64,000 bases of DNA from Hyphomicrobium denitrificans ATCC 51888 (GCF_000143145.1 NC_014313.1:2170001-2234000); one strand, 5' to 3'; positions 1 to 9,997 are shown, numbered from the stretch's first letter. Notes: generated by a model not told the origin, from the letters alone. Program-made: numbers and translations.

Positions 1-375
1 GCCGTTGACGGTGACGTGACCGTGGCTGACGAACTGGCGCGCGGCGAACACGGTCGGCACGAACTTGGCGCGGTAGACCAACGCGTCGAGGCGGCGCTCG
101 AGCAGGCCGATCAGAAGTTCCGAGGTCGAGCCCTTGAGGCGCGAAGCTTCGTCATAAGCGGCGCGGAACTGGCGCTCGGAGATCGAGCCGTAATAGCCTT
201 TGAGCTTCTGCTTGGCCTTGAGCTGCTGGCCGAAGTCGGACAGCTTGCCCGAACGGCGCTCGCCATGCTGGCCGGGACGGCTTTCACGACGGTTGAGCGG
301 GCTCTTCGGGCGGCCCCAGATGTTCTCGCCAAGGCGGCGGTCGATCTTATGCTTGGCGCGAATGCGCTTAGTCAT
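1..375 (-). CDS. rpsD: 30S ribosomal protein S4, partial (C-terminus beyond window edge)
   Basis: The minus strand encodes 125 codons starting [16 protein letters not shown] and reading off the left edge. S4 is a primary 16S rRNA-binding protein of the small subunit and nucleates assembly of the 30S body. The visible part has the S4 N-terminal domain (residues 1 to about 95, with the GQHGERR and [16 protein letters not shown] segments) and the start of the S4 RNA-binding domain ([30 protein letters not shown]). About 80 C-terminal residues are missing because of the window edge, not because of a break. The ATG at 373-375 is the conserved S4 start. No neighbour in the window suggests a ribosomal operon, so it appears to be a single-gene unit, as is common for rpsD in this order. 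Confidence 0.96.
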   Translation of the reverse strand, partial: MTKRIRAKHKIDRRLGENIWGRPKSPLNRRESRPGQHGERRSGKLSDFGQQLKAKQKLKGYYGSISERQFRAAYDEASRLKGSTSELLIGLLERRLDALVYRAKFVPTVFAARQFVSHGHVTVNG

Positions 376-510
376 CTTCTAGCACTCCATGAGTTGAGAC
401 CCCGCAGGCCGAAATGACCGGCGCGGCCGTGTGGAGCGCCCCCTCCTCTACCCTCATTCGAGGGCTGACAGGCATGGACCTTCTACAGTCCCGCCACGGG
501 TGCGCGGAAA

Positions 511-535
511 TCAAACGCGGGCCCGAAGGCCCGCG
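511..535 (-). terminator. Rho-independent terminator with UUCG tetraloop
   Basis: An 8-bp GC stem (516-523 with 528-535) closes a four-base loop that reads TTCG on the minus strand, followed by TTTG. It lies 50 bp after the stop codon of the exported protein at 587-1234. The extra-stable UUCG loop is typical of bacterial terminators; the T run is short. Confidence 0.6.
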
Positions 536-586
536 CGGGTTGGTTGATAGAGGCGGTCGGCCGTCTCGTCAACGGCCTATTCGCCG

Positions 587-1234
587 CTAGTTCTTCTCGA
601 CCGTCGTGCCGCCCGCGACCGAGCCGGTGGCCGTGGGGGCTCCCTGCTGGGGCTGGCCTGGCTGGGCTGGGGGTTTACCGGCGACCGCACTCACCGGCGG
701 GCTCGCCTCGACGTAAGCCGTGATCAGCTCCTTAACCTTCTTTTTCTGCTCGTCGGTGCACGACTGCGCCGACTCCTTCTTCTCGTCGACGACGACTTCC
801 TTGTCGCCCTGCTTCTCGACGAGACGGATGCGGCCGGTTAGCAGCATGACCGTCGTGAGGTGGAGCTGGCTGATGTAGACCATCTGCTGCGGCGTCCACT
901 TCTTCTTGAACTCTTCGCGGCGCATGAGCGCGCGGTGGTTCAGAATCTGGTCGTCGCGCAAATCGCAGATCTGGGCGTGCGCCGACAGACGGCCGGCCTT
1001 GATGACCTCGCGCGCCACATCCAGCGGAACAACGACCTGATCCTTCTTCGTCTTGTCGATGACGATGACAGAGCCGTCCGGCTTGGAAAACTGCTGAGGC
1101 GTCAGCGACCAAGCGTATTCCATGAACGATTTGACCGCGTGTTCACTCAAGTCCTGAGCGCTTGCTGACGTCACACTCCCTGCAAGCGTCAGCGCAGCAA
1201 CGCCCGCCAACACCACCCCCGCCTTAATATTCAT
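587..1234 (-). CDS. Predicted exported protein of unknown function
   Basis: A 215-residue protein whose family I do not recognise. The start chosen is the ATG at 1232-1234, because GGAG lies six bases upstream; another in-frame ATG at 1238-1240 directly abuts that GGAG and the longer upstream frame has no signal. Residues 1-26 form a clear Sec signal peptide (MNIKAGVVLAGVAALTLAGS, cleavage near SASAQ). The mature part (about residues 27-165) is charged and probably alpha-helical, with one Cys pair (QICDLRDD and QSCTDEQKKK). It ends in a Pro/Gln/Gly-rich tail from about residue 175. It is followed by a terminator and preceded by the methyltransferase gene in the same orientation with a 135-bp gap, so it is probably a separate transcript. 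A periplasmic location is inferred. Confidence 0.75.
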   Translation of the reverse strand: MNIKAGVVLAGVAALTLAGSVTSASAQDLSEHAVKSFMEYAWSLTPQQFSKPDGSVIVIDKTKKDQVVVPLDVAREVIKAGRLSAHAQICDLRDDQILNHRALMRREEFKKKWTPQQMVYISQLHLTTVMLLTGRIRLVEKQGDKEVVVDEKKESAQSCTDEQKKKVKELITAYVEASPPVSAVAGKPPAQPGQPQQGAPTATGSVAGGTTVEKN

Positions 1235-1369
1235 CAACATCTCCAGTTGAGCCTGAATTTCTTTTCCGGTTTCCGTCGAAAGCCGTCCGACGCGGCGTCT
1301 CGCAAGCCACGTTGCATATCGCCAGTATGCCTTTTCCCTTGGCATCGCTCAGCCCAAAACATGTCCAGA

Positions 1370-2662
1370 TCAAGGCGTCGCACTTGGGCCTTTTCGGGCC
1401 TTGCCTTTGCCCTGTGCGAGCGTGGCAACTATGCCACGAAGGGTCCGAACTTCCTGTTCCGTGGCGTTCATTCGTGTCAGCAGCGTGCGCAGGTTTTGTG
1501 ACACGACCGTTTTGCGATGGGCGGGGTTGAAAAAGCCGTTTGCCTCGAGTTCCCGCTCCAAATGTTCAAACAGACCAATGAGTTCCTCCTTGGTCGCGGG
1601 GCGGTCGCGGCCCATGTATAGACCTTCGTTCAAGGGCTTCTCATAGGTTGTGACGCGGCCGAGACTGCGACCGGCGTCGCTGCGCATCCATTCGTAACCG
1701 AGAAGCAGCACTGCCTGTGCGAGGTTGAGAGACGCGAAGCGCGAATTCACCGGAATCATGATCAGCGCGTCGGCATTCGCGACCTCGCCGGTTTCGAGAC
1801 CATTGCGCTCGCGCCCGAAAAGAATTCCGCAGCGTTCACCGCGCGCGATCCGGGCGCGGGCTTCCGCGATCGCCTGCTCGGGCGTCAGGACTGGCTTGCG
1901 CATATCCCGCTGGCGAGCAGTTGTAGCGGCGATCCAGTTCAAATCCGCGATGCTGTCCTCGAGTTTCTCGAAGGGGCGGGCATCGTCGATCACGTAGTTG
2001 GCGCCGGAGGCCGCGATGCGCGCCTTTTCGTTCGGCCAGCCATCGCGCGGATTGACGAGGCGGAGATCGTCGAGCCCGAAATTGGCGCAGGCGCGCGCCA
2101 CCATGCCGATGTTGTCGGCGAGCTGCGGCTCCATCAGGATGACCGACGGCGTCTCGCCTTCCCCGGCGACCGGCTCGCCCTTCATATGCGCCCGGCGCAG
2201 GCCGTGGCGGAGCTTGCGGATGACGCGGCGCGCCCAGAACCAGTAATTCTCGCCCGACCACTGCTTGGCGAGGGACTCGAGGCACGGCGTCGCGATCGTC
2301 TCGGTGCCTTCGCCTTTCAGACGCACGCGTCCGTCGCCGACGACGATCTCTTTTTTGCTCAGGATGAATTGATCGAGCGTCTCGATGCCCTGCACTTCGG
2401 TGCGGCGCTTGCAGCCGGGGCACGTCACCTGATCTTCGATGCACTTGAGGCTGGCGCAGTACTGCAGCACTGGCTCCAGCGTCTGGCGCGTCAGTCCGGG
2501 AATGGCGAGCGTTTCGAGGCCCTGATCGATCGAGACCGCATGACAGGCGTGCACGACTTCGGCGACGCGCGTCTCGCGAGGTCCGAGCACGGGTTCGCCG
2601 CCCGCGCCGATGCGCACATCGACGTTCGTATCACGGTTGTCGGTCTCAGTCCCGGCGTTCAA
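1370..2662 (-). CDS. trmJ: TrmJ-type SPOUT RNA 2'-O-methyltransferase with N-terminal Cys4 extension
   Basis: 430 residues. From about residue 171 to the end this is a SpoU/TrmH-family methyltransferase of the TrmJ type, which methylates the 2'-OH of nucleotide 32 in tRNAs using SAM. Visible motifs are MEPQLADNIGMVARACANFG (motif 1), GILFGRERNGL (motif 2) and the knot motif MIPVNSRFASLNLAQA (motif 3). Residues 1-160 are an addition not found in ordinary TrmJ proteins (about 250 residues); it carries C69, C74, C81 and C84 (Cx4C-x6-CxxC), which could bind a metal. The start is TTG at 2660-2662 with GGAG six bases upstream. An internal ATG at 2183-2185 would give a normal-length TrmJ but has no clear ribosome site. 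The methyltransferase call is firm. The exact substrate and the role of the N-terminal domain are not known. Confidence 0.85.
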   Translation of the reverse strand: MNAGTETDNRDTNVDVRIGAGGEPVLGPRETRVAEVVHACHAVSIDQGLETLAIPGLTRQTLEPVLQYCASLKCIEDQVTCPGCKRRTEVQGIETLDQFILSKKEIVVGDGRVRLKGEGTETIATPCLESLAKQWSGENYWFWARRVIRKLRHGLRRAHMKGEPVAGEGETPSVILMEPQLADNIGMVARACANFGLDDLRLVNPRDGWPNEKARIAASGANYVIDDARPFEKLEDSIADLNWIAATTARQRDMRKPVLTPEQAIAEARARIARGERCGILFGRERNGLETGEVANADALIMIPVNSRFASLNLAQAVLLLGYEWMRSDAGRSLGRVTTYEKPLNEGLYMGRDRPATKEELIGLFEHLERELEANGFFNPAHRKTVVSQNLRTLLTRMNATEQEVRTLRGIVATLAQGKGKARKGPSATP

Positions 2663-2921
2663 ATCCGTCTCCGTTTCGCACGCGATCCCGCAGCGGCCGC
2701 CGCAGTCATACTATAGACGCGCACTGAAGGGTCCCTAGCTTGGAACATTGCTAAACAAATGAGCAGCGCTTGCCCAGCCTTTGGTCTAAGCCCCGGAGGG
2801 CTTGATCCCGCTCGCGAACTGCCGCACGACTGCGGCGAAGGTACGCTTCATCGGTGCGCCGGGGACCTTTAAGGTCCGGCCCACTCCCCCACCCTCCATT
2901 TTCGCTTGCGAGATCATCCCC

Positions 2922-4142
2922 ATGAACAAGATCAAGGTTGAAGGCACCGTCGTCGAGCTCGACGGCGACGAGATGACCCGCATCATCTGGAAGCTGATCA
3001 AGGACAAGCTCATTCACCCGTACCTCGATCTCAACATCGAGTACTACGACCTTGGCGTCGAGAACCGCGATCAGACCGACGATCAGGTGACGATCGACGC
3101 AGGCAACGCGATCAAGACCCATGGCGTCGGCATCAAGTGCGCGACGATCACGCCGGACGAAGCACGCGTCAAGGAATTCAATCTCAAGGAGATGTGGAAG
3201 AGCCCCAACGGCACCGTCCGCAACATCCTCGGCGGCGTCATCTTCCGTGAGCCGATCATCTGCACGAATGTGCCGCGCCTCGTGCCGGGCTGGACGCAGC
3301 CGATCGTCGTCGGCCGTCATGCCTACGGCGACATCTACCGCGCCACCGATTTCAAATTTCCCGGCAAGGGCAAGCTGACGATCAAGTTCACCGGCGACGA
3401 CGGCGCGGTGATCGAAAAGGAAGTCTTCAACGCGCCAGGCTCCGGCATCGCCATGGCGATGTACAATCTCGATGACTCGATCCGCGATTTCGCACGCGCG
3501 TCGTTGAATTACGGGCTCGCACGAAATTATCCCGTCTATCTCTCGACCAAGAACACGATCGCCAAAGTCTATGACGGGCGCTTCAAGGACATTTTCCAGG
3601 AAATCTTTGACGCGGAATTCAAGGATGAATTCGCAAAGCGCAAGATCACCTACGAGCACCGCCTAATCGACGACATGGTGGCGAGCGCGCTCAAGTGGTC
3701 GGGCGGCTACGTCTGGGCCTGCAAGAACTACGACGGCGACGTGCAGTCCGATACCGTCGCGCAAGGCTTCGGCTCCCTCGGCCTCATGACGAGCGTGCTG
3801 ATGACACCCGATGGCAAGACCGTCGAAGCGGAAGCCGCGCATGGCACAGTCACGCGCCATTACCGCGAGCATCAGAAGGGCAAGGAAACGTCGACGAACT
3901 CGATCGCCTCGATTTTCGCGTGGACGCGCGGTCTCGCGCATCGCGCCAAGCTTGACGGCAACGAGCCGCTGGCAAACTTCTGCAAGACGCTCGAAAAGGT
4001 GTGCATCTCGACGGTTGAATCCGGGTTCATGACGAAAGACCTAGCGCTGCTCGTCGGCCCGGATCAGAAATGGCTGTCGACCACCGGCTTCCTCGACAAG
4101 GTCGACGAGAACCTGAAAGCGGCGATGGGCGCGAAAGCATAA
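2922..4142 (+). CDS. icd: Isocitrate dehydrogenase, NADP-dependent (dimeric eukaryote-like type)
   Basis: 406 residues, full length for the dimeric IDH class found in alphaproteobacteria. It oxidatively decarboxylates isocitrate to 2-oxoglutarate with NADP in the TCA cycle, in the cytosol. Seen in the sequence: [11 protein letters not shown] (residues 13-23), [13 protein letters not shown], the substrate-binding [12 protein letters not shown] with its phosphate-binding Ser, the YDGRFKDIF and [11 protein letters not shown] segments bearing catalytic Tyr and Asp, and [17 protein letters not shown] for the cofactor. The ATG at 2922 matches the conserved family start (MNKIKV); upstream in-frame codons extend the frame but carry no conserved sequence. 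It stands alone between oppositely oriented trmJ and the downstream methyltransferase (34 bp away). Confidence 0.95.
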   Translation: MNKIKVEGTVVELDGDEMTRIIWKLIKDKLIHPYLDLNIEYYDLGVENRDQTDDQVTIDAGNAIKTHGVGIKCATITPDEARVKEFNLKEMWKSPNGTVRNILGGVIFREPIICTNVPRLVPGWTQPIVVGRHAYGDIYRATDFKFPGKGKLTIKFTGDDGAVIEKEVFNAPGSGIAMAMYNLDDSIRDFARASLNYGLARNYPVYLSTKNTIAKVYDGRFKDIFQEIFDAEFKDEFAKRKITYEHRLIDDMVASALKWSGGYVWACKNYDGDVQSDTVAQGFGSLGLMTSVLMTPDGKTVEAEAAHGTVTRHYREHQKGKETSTNSIASIFAWTRGLAHRAKLDGNEPLANFCKTLEKVCISTVESGFMTKDLALLVGPDQKWLSTTGFLDKVDENLKAAMGAKA

Positions 4143-4176
4143 ACGCGCCGCGACGATCGATGATGCGAGGCTTCGC

Positions 4177-4785
4177 ATGACGGACAGCGAGGCGGATCGC
4201 ATCATCGGGCTTTACGAACGGCACGCGCACCTCTGGGACGCGGAACGATCCCGCAATCTACCCGAACGCGCTTGGTTGCAGCGCTTCGAAGCGTTGCTGC
4301 CCAAGGGCGGCTCGGTCCTCGACATCGGCTGCGGAGCGGGCGAGCCTATTGCGGGCTATTTCGCGCGAGCGGGCTACCAGGTTCATGGTGTCGACTCGTC
4401 GCCCGCGATGATCGAACGCTGCCGGGCGCGTTTTCCTGACAGCACATGGGACGTCGCGGACATGCGCACGTTGTCCCTCGGGCGAACGTTCGACGGCCTG
4501 CTCGCGTGGGACAGTTTCTTTCATCTGACGCGGGACGATCAGCGCCGCATGTTTGCGATTTTTCGCGCGCACGCGGCGCCTCATGCCGCTCTGATGTTCA
4601 CCAGCGGGCCGAGCGATGGCGTGGCAATGGGGACCTTCGGCGGCGAACCGCTCTACCATTCCAGTCTCGCACCGGACGCCTATCGCGCGTTGCTCGCCGA
4701 CAACGGCTTCGAGGTCGTCGCCAACGTGTTTGACGATCCGCAGACCGGCGGGCACAGCATCTGGCTTGCGAGGAAGAGTCTTTAG
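4177..4785 (+). CDS. Class I SAM-dependent methyltransferase
   Basis: 202 residues. The SAM-binding motif I is VLDIGCGAGEPIAGYFA (about residues 48-64), motif II is VHGVDSSPAMIERCRARFP, and DVADMRTL follows as the acidic motif III; LLAWDSFFHL is a typical post-III strand. The fold is that of small UbiE/Tam-like methyltransferases acting on small molecules. The C-terminal half (MFTSGPSDG, GGHSIWLARKSL) does not tell me the substrate. It lies 34 bp behind icd on the same strand and may be cotranscribed. A palindromic repeat cluster follows directly. The start ATG at 4177 precedes TDSEADRIIGLYERH, which resembles starts of close relatives. Confidence 0.82.
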   Translation: MTDSEADRIIGLYERHAHLWDAERSRNLPERAWLQRFEALLPKGGSVLDIGCGAGEPIAGYFARAGYQVHGVDSSPAMIERCRARFPDSTWDVADMRTLSLGRTFDGLLAWDSFFHLTRDDQRRMFAIFRAHAAPHAALMFTSGPSDGVAMGTFGGEPLYHSSLAPDAYRALLADNGFEVVANVFDDPQTGGHSIWLARKSL

Positions 4786-4808
4786 ATTGCGCGTGGAGTC
4801 TTTGTTTT

Positions 4809-4932
4809 GCGCGTGGCGACTCCGCTTCGCGGAGCCGGCCGCCACGCGCGGGTCGAATTCGCGCCTTCCGCGAGCCGGCCGAGTTTTGGATTGCGCATGG
4901 CGACTCGCGTTCCGCGAGCCGGCCGCCATGCG
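4809..4932. repeat. REP-like palindromic repeat cluster (family A, copies 1-3)
   Basis: Two complete copies and one partial copy of a 39-41 bp imperfect cruciform. Copy 1 (4809-4849) has outer arms GCGCGTGGCG / CGCCACGCGC and inner arms CTCCGC / GCGGAG with a TTC loop; copy 3 (4894-4932) has CGCATGGCG / CGCCATGCG. A half copy lies at about 4862-4880. All share the GAGCCGGCC core. The arm change GTGG to ATGG is matched by CCAC to CCAT, so pairing is conserved. The same family recurs at 14995-15148. It lies between convergent genes and has no coding content. Confidence 0.75.
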
Positions 4933-4944
4933 TGAGCGAACGCG

Positions 4945-5430
4945 CTATTTCTTCTGGGCAGCGATCTGCTGATCGACTTCGGCCTGCATCTTGGCGGTCA
5001 TGACGTTGAAGTCGTTCTTCAGCGTGGCGCAGGCGTCCTTTTCGCCATCGCAAACCACGGCCATCGTGATGACGAGGTTATCGCCCTGCTGCACGGGTTT
5101 GCGGCAGATGGCTGCCGGGTAAGCGGGATGCCCTTTCACCGTGAACGTGTACATCACGGAGGCGTTCTTATCGTCGTCGCTGTAGGCGATGTACTGATCG
5201 CTTTTGTAGACCTGCTTCAGATCGGACTTCGCCGAATACCGGTCGATCAGCTCTTGAGCCTTCGCGGTCGGATCACCGCAAAATCCCTCCGCCGCCGTGA
5301 CCGTCGGACCGGCTTTGGGCATCGGCGTCGGCGCGAGCTTGACGACTGGATCGTTGGCGAGCGCCGGAAGCGTTAACGCCAGAACAGACGCGGCCGAAAC
5401 GACAAAACCCAAGGCACGGAAGCGATGCAT
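4945..5430 (-). CDS. Predicted exported small protein of unknown function
   Basis: 161 residues, family not recognised. Residues 1-25 are a good Sec signal peptide (MHRFRALGFVVSAASVLALT, cleavage after PALA). The mature part has four cysteines (FCGDP, AICRKP, VVCDGEKDACATLK), which could form two disulfides in the periplasm, and the pattern QYIAYSDDDKNASVMYTF suggests a compact alpha/beta domain. It ends in a helical KMQAEVDQQIAAQKK tail. The start ATG at 5428-5430 gives the signal peptide directly. The gene converges on the REP cluster that separates it from the methyltransferase gene. Confidence 0.75.
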   Translation of the reverse strand: MHRFRALGFVVSAASVLALTLPALANDPVVKLAPTPMPKAGPTVTAAEGFCGDPTAKAQELIDRYSAKSDLKQVYKSDQYIAYSDDDKNASVMYTFTVKGHPAYPAAICRKPVQQGDNLVITMAVVCDGEKDACATLKNDFNVMTAKMQAEVDQQIAAQKK

Positions 5431-5611
5431 TTGCGAGTATCCCAGCAGGAAGTTTGCCGGGCTATATACCCAAACTTCCCGACCGTCACTCGTGAATTCC
5501 CGGCAAGGTTATGTTTCGCAGCCTGCCACCTCCGGCAATTCGGGGTGAACCGCGAGCGTCGTGGCAATCAGACATCGAAACGCGAGACCGCGTTCGTTGC
5601 GCACAGCGTGG

Positions 5612-5631
5612 ATGGCCGCCTGCGCGGCCAT
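5612..5631. repeat. Short palindrome (family B copy 1)
   Basis: ATGGCCGC and GCGGCCAT form a perfect 8-bp stem around a four-base loop in the gap downstream of alaS. The same arms with a different loop occur at 14655-14674, so this is a dispersed extragenic palindrome that might also end the alaS transcript. Confidence 0.5.
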
Positions 5632-5665
5632 GACGAGCGAGAAGGCGTCGCGTCTACGATGCGCG

Positions 5666-8359
5666 TCAGCCTGCAAGGCGGGCTTCGATGGCTTTCAGTG
5701 CGTCGCCGGCTTTGGCTCCGTCGGGGCCGCCCGCCTGCGCCATGTCGGGACGGCCGCCGCCGCCCTTGCCTCCGAGCGCTTCGGCTCCCGCCTTCACAAG
5801 ATCGACGGCGCTCCACGACTTGACGAGGTCTTCCGTCACGCCGACCGCGAGACCGGCTTTGCCGTCTTCCGTCACGCCGACGATCGCGACGATGCCGGAG
5901 CCGACCTGCTTCTTGCCGTCGTCGATCAGGCCACGCAGATCCTTCGGGTTGAGACCCTGCACGGTGCGCGCGAGCAGCTTGACGTTGCCGATGCTGCGGA
6001 TGGCATCCGCGCCGTCAGATGCGCCGTTGACGCCGCCACCGAGCGCCAGCTTCCGCTTGGCGTCGGCCAACTGCTTTTCGAGAACCTTGCGTTCTTCGAC
6101 AAGATGCTTCAGCCGCTCGATCAGGTCCTCGGGACGCGTCTTCAGTACGCTCGCGGCTTCGCGCACGCGCGCGTCCTGTTCATCGAGGTAGGCGCGCGCG
6201 CCCTCGCCCGTCAGCGCTTCGATGCGGCGAACGCCTGCGGCACTGCCGCTTTCGGCCACGACGCGCACGAGCCCGATATCTCCGGTGCGCGTGACATGCG
6301 TGCCGCCGCAGAGTTCGACGGACCATGCTTTGTTGGCGCCGGGGCGCGTCGATCCCATCGAGACGACGCGCACTTCATCGCCGTATTTTTCTCCGAACAG
6401 CGCCATCGCGCCGGACGCGCGGGCTTCGTCGAGCGCCATCAAGCGCGTCACGACAGGCGTGTTTTCGAGCAGCACGGCATTCGCCATGTCCTCGACGGCT
6501 TTGATTTCTTCGGCCGACATCGGCTTCGTATGCGAGAAGTCGAAGCGCAGGCGATCGGGCGAAACCAGCGAGCCCTTCTGCGCGACGTGCGTGCCGAGCA
6601 CTTGCCGCAGCGCTTCATGCAGCAGATGCGTCGCGGAATGATTGGCGCGCGTTGCCGTGCGACGGGCGTGATCGACTTCGATCTCGACGGCATCGCCGGC
6701 CGTGAAGCTGCCAGCCTCGACCTTGCCGAAATGCACGAACAGATCGCCGAGTTTTTTCTGCGTGTCGGTCACGCGGAAGAGCGCGCCCTTCGCGCCCTTG
6801 ATGACGCCCTGGTCGCCGACCTGGCCGCCGCTTTCGCCATAGAACGGCGTCTGGTTGAGGATGAGCGCGCCTTCGTCGCCCGCCTTCAATGTATCGGCGT
6901 CCTTGCCGTTCGCGACCAGCGCCGCGACGATGCCTTCCGCGGTCTCGGTGTCGTAGCCGAGGAACTCGCTGGCGCCGACCTTGTCCTTGATCTCGAACCA
7001 CAGGCCTTCTGTCGCCGCTTCGCCCGAGCCCTTCCAGGCGGCCTTGGCGGCATCCTTCTGCTTTTTCATCGCGGCGTCGAAGGCGTTGGTGTCGACGGAA
7101 ATTCCGCGCGGCTTCAGCGCGTCTTCGGTCAGATCGAGCGGGAAGCCGAAGGTGTCGTAGAGCTTGAACGCGACGTCGCCGGGGAAGACGGCGCCCTTCT
7201 TGATGCTTGCGGAGCTTTCGCCCAGGAGCTTCAGGCCGTTGTCGAGCGTGCGCTTGAATTTCGTTTCTTCGAGCTTCAGCGTTTCGGTGATGAGCGGCTG
7301 CGCGCGCACGAGTTCGGGATAGGCGTCGCCCATTTCGCGGACCAGCGACGGCACGAGCAGATGCATCAACGGATCGTGGCAGCCCATCTGGTGCGCGTAA
7401 CGCATGGCACGGCGCATGATGCGGCGGAGGACGTAGCCGCGGCCTTCGTTCGAGGGCAGCACGCCGTCGGCGATCAGGAAGCTCGTCGAGCGCAGGTGAT
7501 CGGCGATGACGCGGCGGGCGACGTTCAGGAACTCGGGGCTTGCGTCGCCGCCCGTCTCCTTGGCGCCGGTCTTGGCGGCTTCCTGGCGGATCGACTGGAT
7601 GAGGTTTTCGAACAGGTCGATCTCGTAGTTGTCGTGCTTGCCCTGGAGCACGGCCGCGACGCGCTCGAGGCCCATGCCGGTGTCGATCGAGGGGCGCGGG
7701 AGATCGATGCGATCGCCGGGAGCGCGCTGCTCGAATTGCATGAACACGAGATTCCAGATCTCGATGAAGCGGTCGCCTTCCGAGTCCGGCGAGCCCGGCG
7801 GGCCGCCCGGAATTTTATCGCCGTGGTCGAAGAAGATTTCCGAGCACGGGCCGCAGGGGCCGGTGTCGCCCATCTGCCAGAAGTTGTCGCTCGAGGCGAT
7901 GCGGATGATGCGGTCGTCGGAGAAGCCCGTGACCTTCTTCCAGATTTTATAAGCGTCGTCGTCGGTGTGATAGATCGTGACGAGCAGGCGCTTGGCGTCG
8001 AGGCCGAAATCCTTGGTCAGCAGGTTCCAGGCCAACTCGATGGCGCGGTCCTTGAAGTAGTCGCCAAAGGAAAAGTTGCCGAGCATCTCGAAAAACGTGT
8101 GGTGGCGCGCGGTGTAGCCGACATTGTCGAGGTCGTTGTGCTTGCCGCCGGCGCGAACGCACTTTTGCGACGACGCGGCGCGCGGGATGGCCCGCGTTTC
8201 CTGCCCGGTGAAGACGTTCTTGAACTGCACCATGCCGGCATTGGTGAACATCAGCGTCGGGTCGTTGCGCGGCACGAGCGGCGACGACGGCACGACCTCG
8301 TGACCGTTCTTGGCGAAGTAGTCGAGAAACGAAGAGCGGATTGCGCTGACGCCAGCCAT
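5666..8359 (-). CDS. alaS: Alanyl-tRNA synthetase
   Basis: 897 residues, normal length. It charges tRNA-Ala and edits Ser/Gly mischarging. Domains in order: class II aminoacylation core (about 1-240, with [20 protein letters not shown] and [14 protein letters not shown]), tRNA recognition (to about 450), editing domain with zinc motif [13 protein letters not shown] and [10 protein letters not shown] (about 550-690), and a C-terminal dimerisation/C-Ala domain ending [13 protein letters not shown]. The start is the ATG at 8357-8359, with GAAGG five bases upstream; a TTG four codons earlier is possible. The left neighbour is recA on the same strand, separated by repeats, so the two are probably separate transcripts. 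A long open frame on the plus strand across this gene is a codon-bias shadow. Confidence 0.97.
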   Translation of the reverse strand: MAGVSAIRSSFLDYFAKNGHEVVPSSPLVPRNDPTLMFTNAGMVQFKNVFTGQETRAIPRAASSQKCVRAGGKHNDLDNVGYTARHHTFFEMLGNFSFGDYFKDRAIELAWNLLTKDFGLDAKRLLVTIYHTDDDAYKIWKKVTGFSDDRIIRIASSDNFWQMGDTGPCGPCSEIFFDHGDKIPGGPPGSPDSEGDRFIEIWNLVFMQFEQRAPGDRIDLPRPSIDTGMGLERVAAVLQGKHDNYEIDLFENLIQSIRQEAAKTGAKETGGDASPEFLNVARRVIADHLRSTSFLIADGVLPSNEGRGYVLRRIMRRAMRYAHQMGCHDPLMHLLVPSLVREMGDAYPELVRAQPLITETLKLEETKFKRTLDNGLKLLGESSASIKKGAVFPGDVAFKLYDTFGFPLDLTEDALKPRGISVDTNAFDAAMKKQKDAAKAAWKGSGEAATEGLWFEIKDKVGASEFLGYDTETAEGIVAALVANGKDADTLKAGDEGALILNQTPFYGESGGQVGDQGVIKGAKGALFRVTDTQKKLGDLFVHFGKVEAGSFTAGDAVEIEVDHARRTATRANHSATHLLHEALRQVLGTHVAQKGSLVSPDRLRFDFSHTKPMSAEEIKAVEDMANAVLLENTPVVTRLMALDEARASGAMALFGEKYGDEVRVVSMGSTRPGANKAWSVELCGGTHVTRTGDIGLVRVVAESGSAAGVRRIEALTGEGARAYLDEQDARVREAASVLKTRPEDLIERLKHLVEERKVLEKQLADAKRKLALGGGVNGASDGADAIRSIGNVKLLARTVQGLNPKDLRGLIDDGKKQVGSGIVAIVGVTEDGKAGLAVGVTEDLVKSWSAVDLVKAGAEALGGKGGGGRPDMAQAGGPDGAKAGDALKAIEARLAG

Positions 8360-8544
8360 GTGTGCCTTCAAGCCTTATTCGCGGACATAACCGCCCGGAC
8401 CGAAGCGTCCCTGGAACGGTTCAAGGCCGCCGTTGTAGCGGCGGCCCTGGAGAGTGTCCAGAAACGGAAGGTGAGACGGAAAGGCCGGTCTCACGGCACG
8501 GGATGGCGACTCCGTCCGCCACGAATATTGCAGGCCCTGTCTCC

Positions 8545-8633
8545 GTCATGCCCGCGAAGGCGGGCATCCGTCCGAGCATCCGACAAACCGCAAGGCATCG
8601 GCTTGGGCAGATCCCGGCCTGCGCCGGGATGAC
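8545..8633. repeat. Paired extragenic palindromes (family C)
   Basis: Two stems, ATGCCCGC/GCGGGCAT (8548-8567) and ATCCCGGC/GCCGGGAT (8611-8630), face each other with GTC and GAC at the outer ends. This GTCATGCCCGC...GCCGGGATGAC arrangement is the usual look of bacterial interspersed mosaic elements in alphaproteobacteria. It lies in the 454-bp gene-free gap between alaS and recA. Confidence 0.65.
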
Positions 8634-8660
8634 GGTTGTATAGTGGGCGCACTCCCTTCC

Positions 8661-8789
8661 GTCATTCTCGGCTGAGCGCAGGCGAAAACCTGGAATCCAG
8701 AGTAAGTCTCGTCGAAGGCGCTATAATGAGCCTCCGGCAGTTTTATGCTGGATCCCCGAACGGCTCACGGTTTCGCCGTTCGAGGATGA
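8661..8789. repeat. Interspersed repeat element (family D copy 1)
   Basis: A 129-bp element with the ordered landmarks GTCATTCTCG, GGAATCCAG, GCTGGATCCCCG and GAGGATGA. The two halves are inverted relative to each other (GGAATCCAG against CTGGATCC). A second element with the same order lies at 11269-11411. No open frame is evident, so this is a non-coding MITE/BIME-like element immediately downstream of recA. Confidence 0.65.
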
Positions 8790-8813
8790 TGATGTTCTCC
8801 GACATTCGATTCG

Positions 8814-9947
8814 TCAGCGCTTGGCCTTGGCGACTTTCTTGGTGTCTTCGTCGGGCAGCACGCCGTCCTCGTCCGGCTCCTCGCCGTCATCCTCACCCGC
8901 GTCCGGGTTGACCAGCATCTTCTCGACGATCAATCCGGCATTCGCGCGAATCGAGTTTTCGATCTCGGCGGCAATCTTCGGGTTTTCCTTGAGATACGTC
9001 TTGGCGTTCTCACGGCCCTGGCCGATGCGGTCGCCGTTATAGGACATCCAAGCGCCCGATTTCTCGACGATGCCCGCCTTGACGCCCAGGTCGATCAGCT
9101 CACCGACTTTCGAGATACCCTCGCCGTACATGATGTCGAATTCGACCTGCTTGAAGGGCGGCGCGACCTTGTTCTTGACGACCTTGACGCGGGTCTGATT
9201 GCCGACCGTTTCCTCGCGCTCCTTGATCTGGCCGATGCGGCGGATATCGAGGCGGACGGAGGCGTAGAACTTCAGCGCGTTGCCGCCCGTCGTCGTTTCC
9301 GGGTTGCCGAACATGATGCCGATCTTCATGCGGATCTGATTGATGAAAACGACCATGCACTTCGATTTCGAGATCGAGCCGGTCAGTTTGCGCAGCGCCT
9401 GGCTCATCAAGCGCGCCTGCAGGCCCGGCAGGCTGTCGCCCATCTCGCCTTCGAGTTCCGCCTTCGGCGTCAGAGCGGCGACCGAGTCGACGACCAGCAC
9501 GTCGACGGCGCCGGATCTGACGAGCGTATCGGCGATTTCAAGCGCCTGCTCGCCGGTATCGGGCTGCGAAATCAGAAGGTCTTCGATCTTGACGCCGAGC
9601 TTCTTGGCGTAGCCCGGATCGATTGCGTGTTCGGCATCGATGAAGGCGCAGATGCCGCCGCGCTTCTGAGCTTCAGCCACGACATGCAGCGCAAGCGTGG
9701 TCTTGCCCGAACTTTCGGGACCATAAATCTCGATGATGCGGCCCTTGGGCAGGCCGCCGATGCCGAGGGCGATGTCAAGCCCGAGCGAGCCAGTCGGTAT
9801 CGCTTCGATATCGACCTTATCATTGGCGCCCAGGCGCATGATCGACCCTTTACCGAAGTTCTTGTCGATCTGTTGAAGCGCGTGTTCGAGCGCCTGCTTC
9901 TTATCCATCTTGCCCCCTTCGAGCACAGTCCAATCCGGCCGTTCCAT
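8814..9947 (-). CDS. recA: Recombinase RecA
   Basis: 377 residues as annotated. RecA forms filaments on single-stranded DNA, drives strand exchange and triggers LexA self-cleavage in the SOS response. Seen: Walker [13 protein letters not shown] (about residues 75-86), [16 protein letters not shown], Walker [11 protein letters not shown], loop L1/L2 segments GEMGDSLPG and [19 protein letters not shown], and an acidic C-terminal tail ([12 protein letters not shown]) typical of RecA regulation. The start at 9945-9947 has GAGGGA eight bases upstream and adds 13 residues before MDKKQAL, as in other Hyphomicrobiales. The ATG at 9906-9908, with AAGGGGG upstream, is a serious alternative. A LexA-like box lies about 50 bp upstream. 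Confidence 0.97.
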   Translation of the reverse strand: MERPDWTVLEGGKMDKKQALEHALQQIDKNFGKGSIMRLGANDKVDIEAIPTGSLGLDIALGIGGLPKGRIIEIYGPESSGKTTLALHVVAEAQKRGGICAFIDAEHAIDPGYAKKLGVKIEDLLISQPDTGEQALEIADTLVRSGAVDVLVVDSVAALTPKAELEGEMGDSLPGLQARLMSQALRKLTGSISKSKCMVVFINQIRMKIGIMFGNPETTTGGNALKFYASVRLDIRRIGQIKEREETVGNQTRVKVVKNKVAPPFKQVEFDIMYGEGISKVGELIDLGVKAGIVEKSGAWMSYNGDRIGQGRENAKTYLKENPKIAAEIENSIRANAGLIVEKMLVNPDAGEDDGEEPDEDGVLPDEDTKKVAKAKR

Positions 9948-9997
9948 CGTCGTCCCTCAATATGGCAAGCGCCCAGCGCCTTCAATTAAGGATATAT

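Noticed and set aside
2751..3659. A 300-codon minus-strand frame opposite icd
   Set aside because: Mirrors icd codons; the composition is shadow-like and icd is certain.
5561..8632. A plus-strand frame of over 1000 codons opposite alaS
   Set aside because: It is the antisense of a complete alaS with all motifs. Its product is a biased Arg/Asp/Val mix without domains, as expected from GC-rich codon bias.
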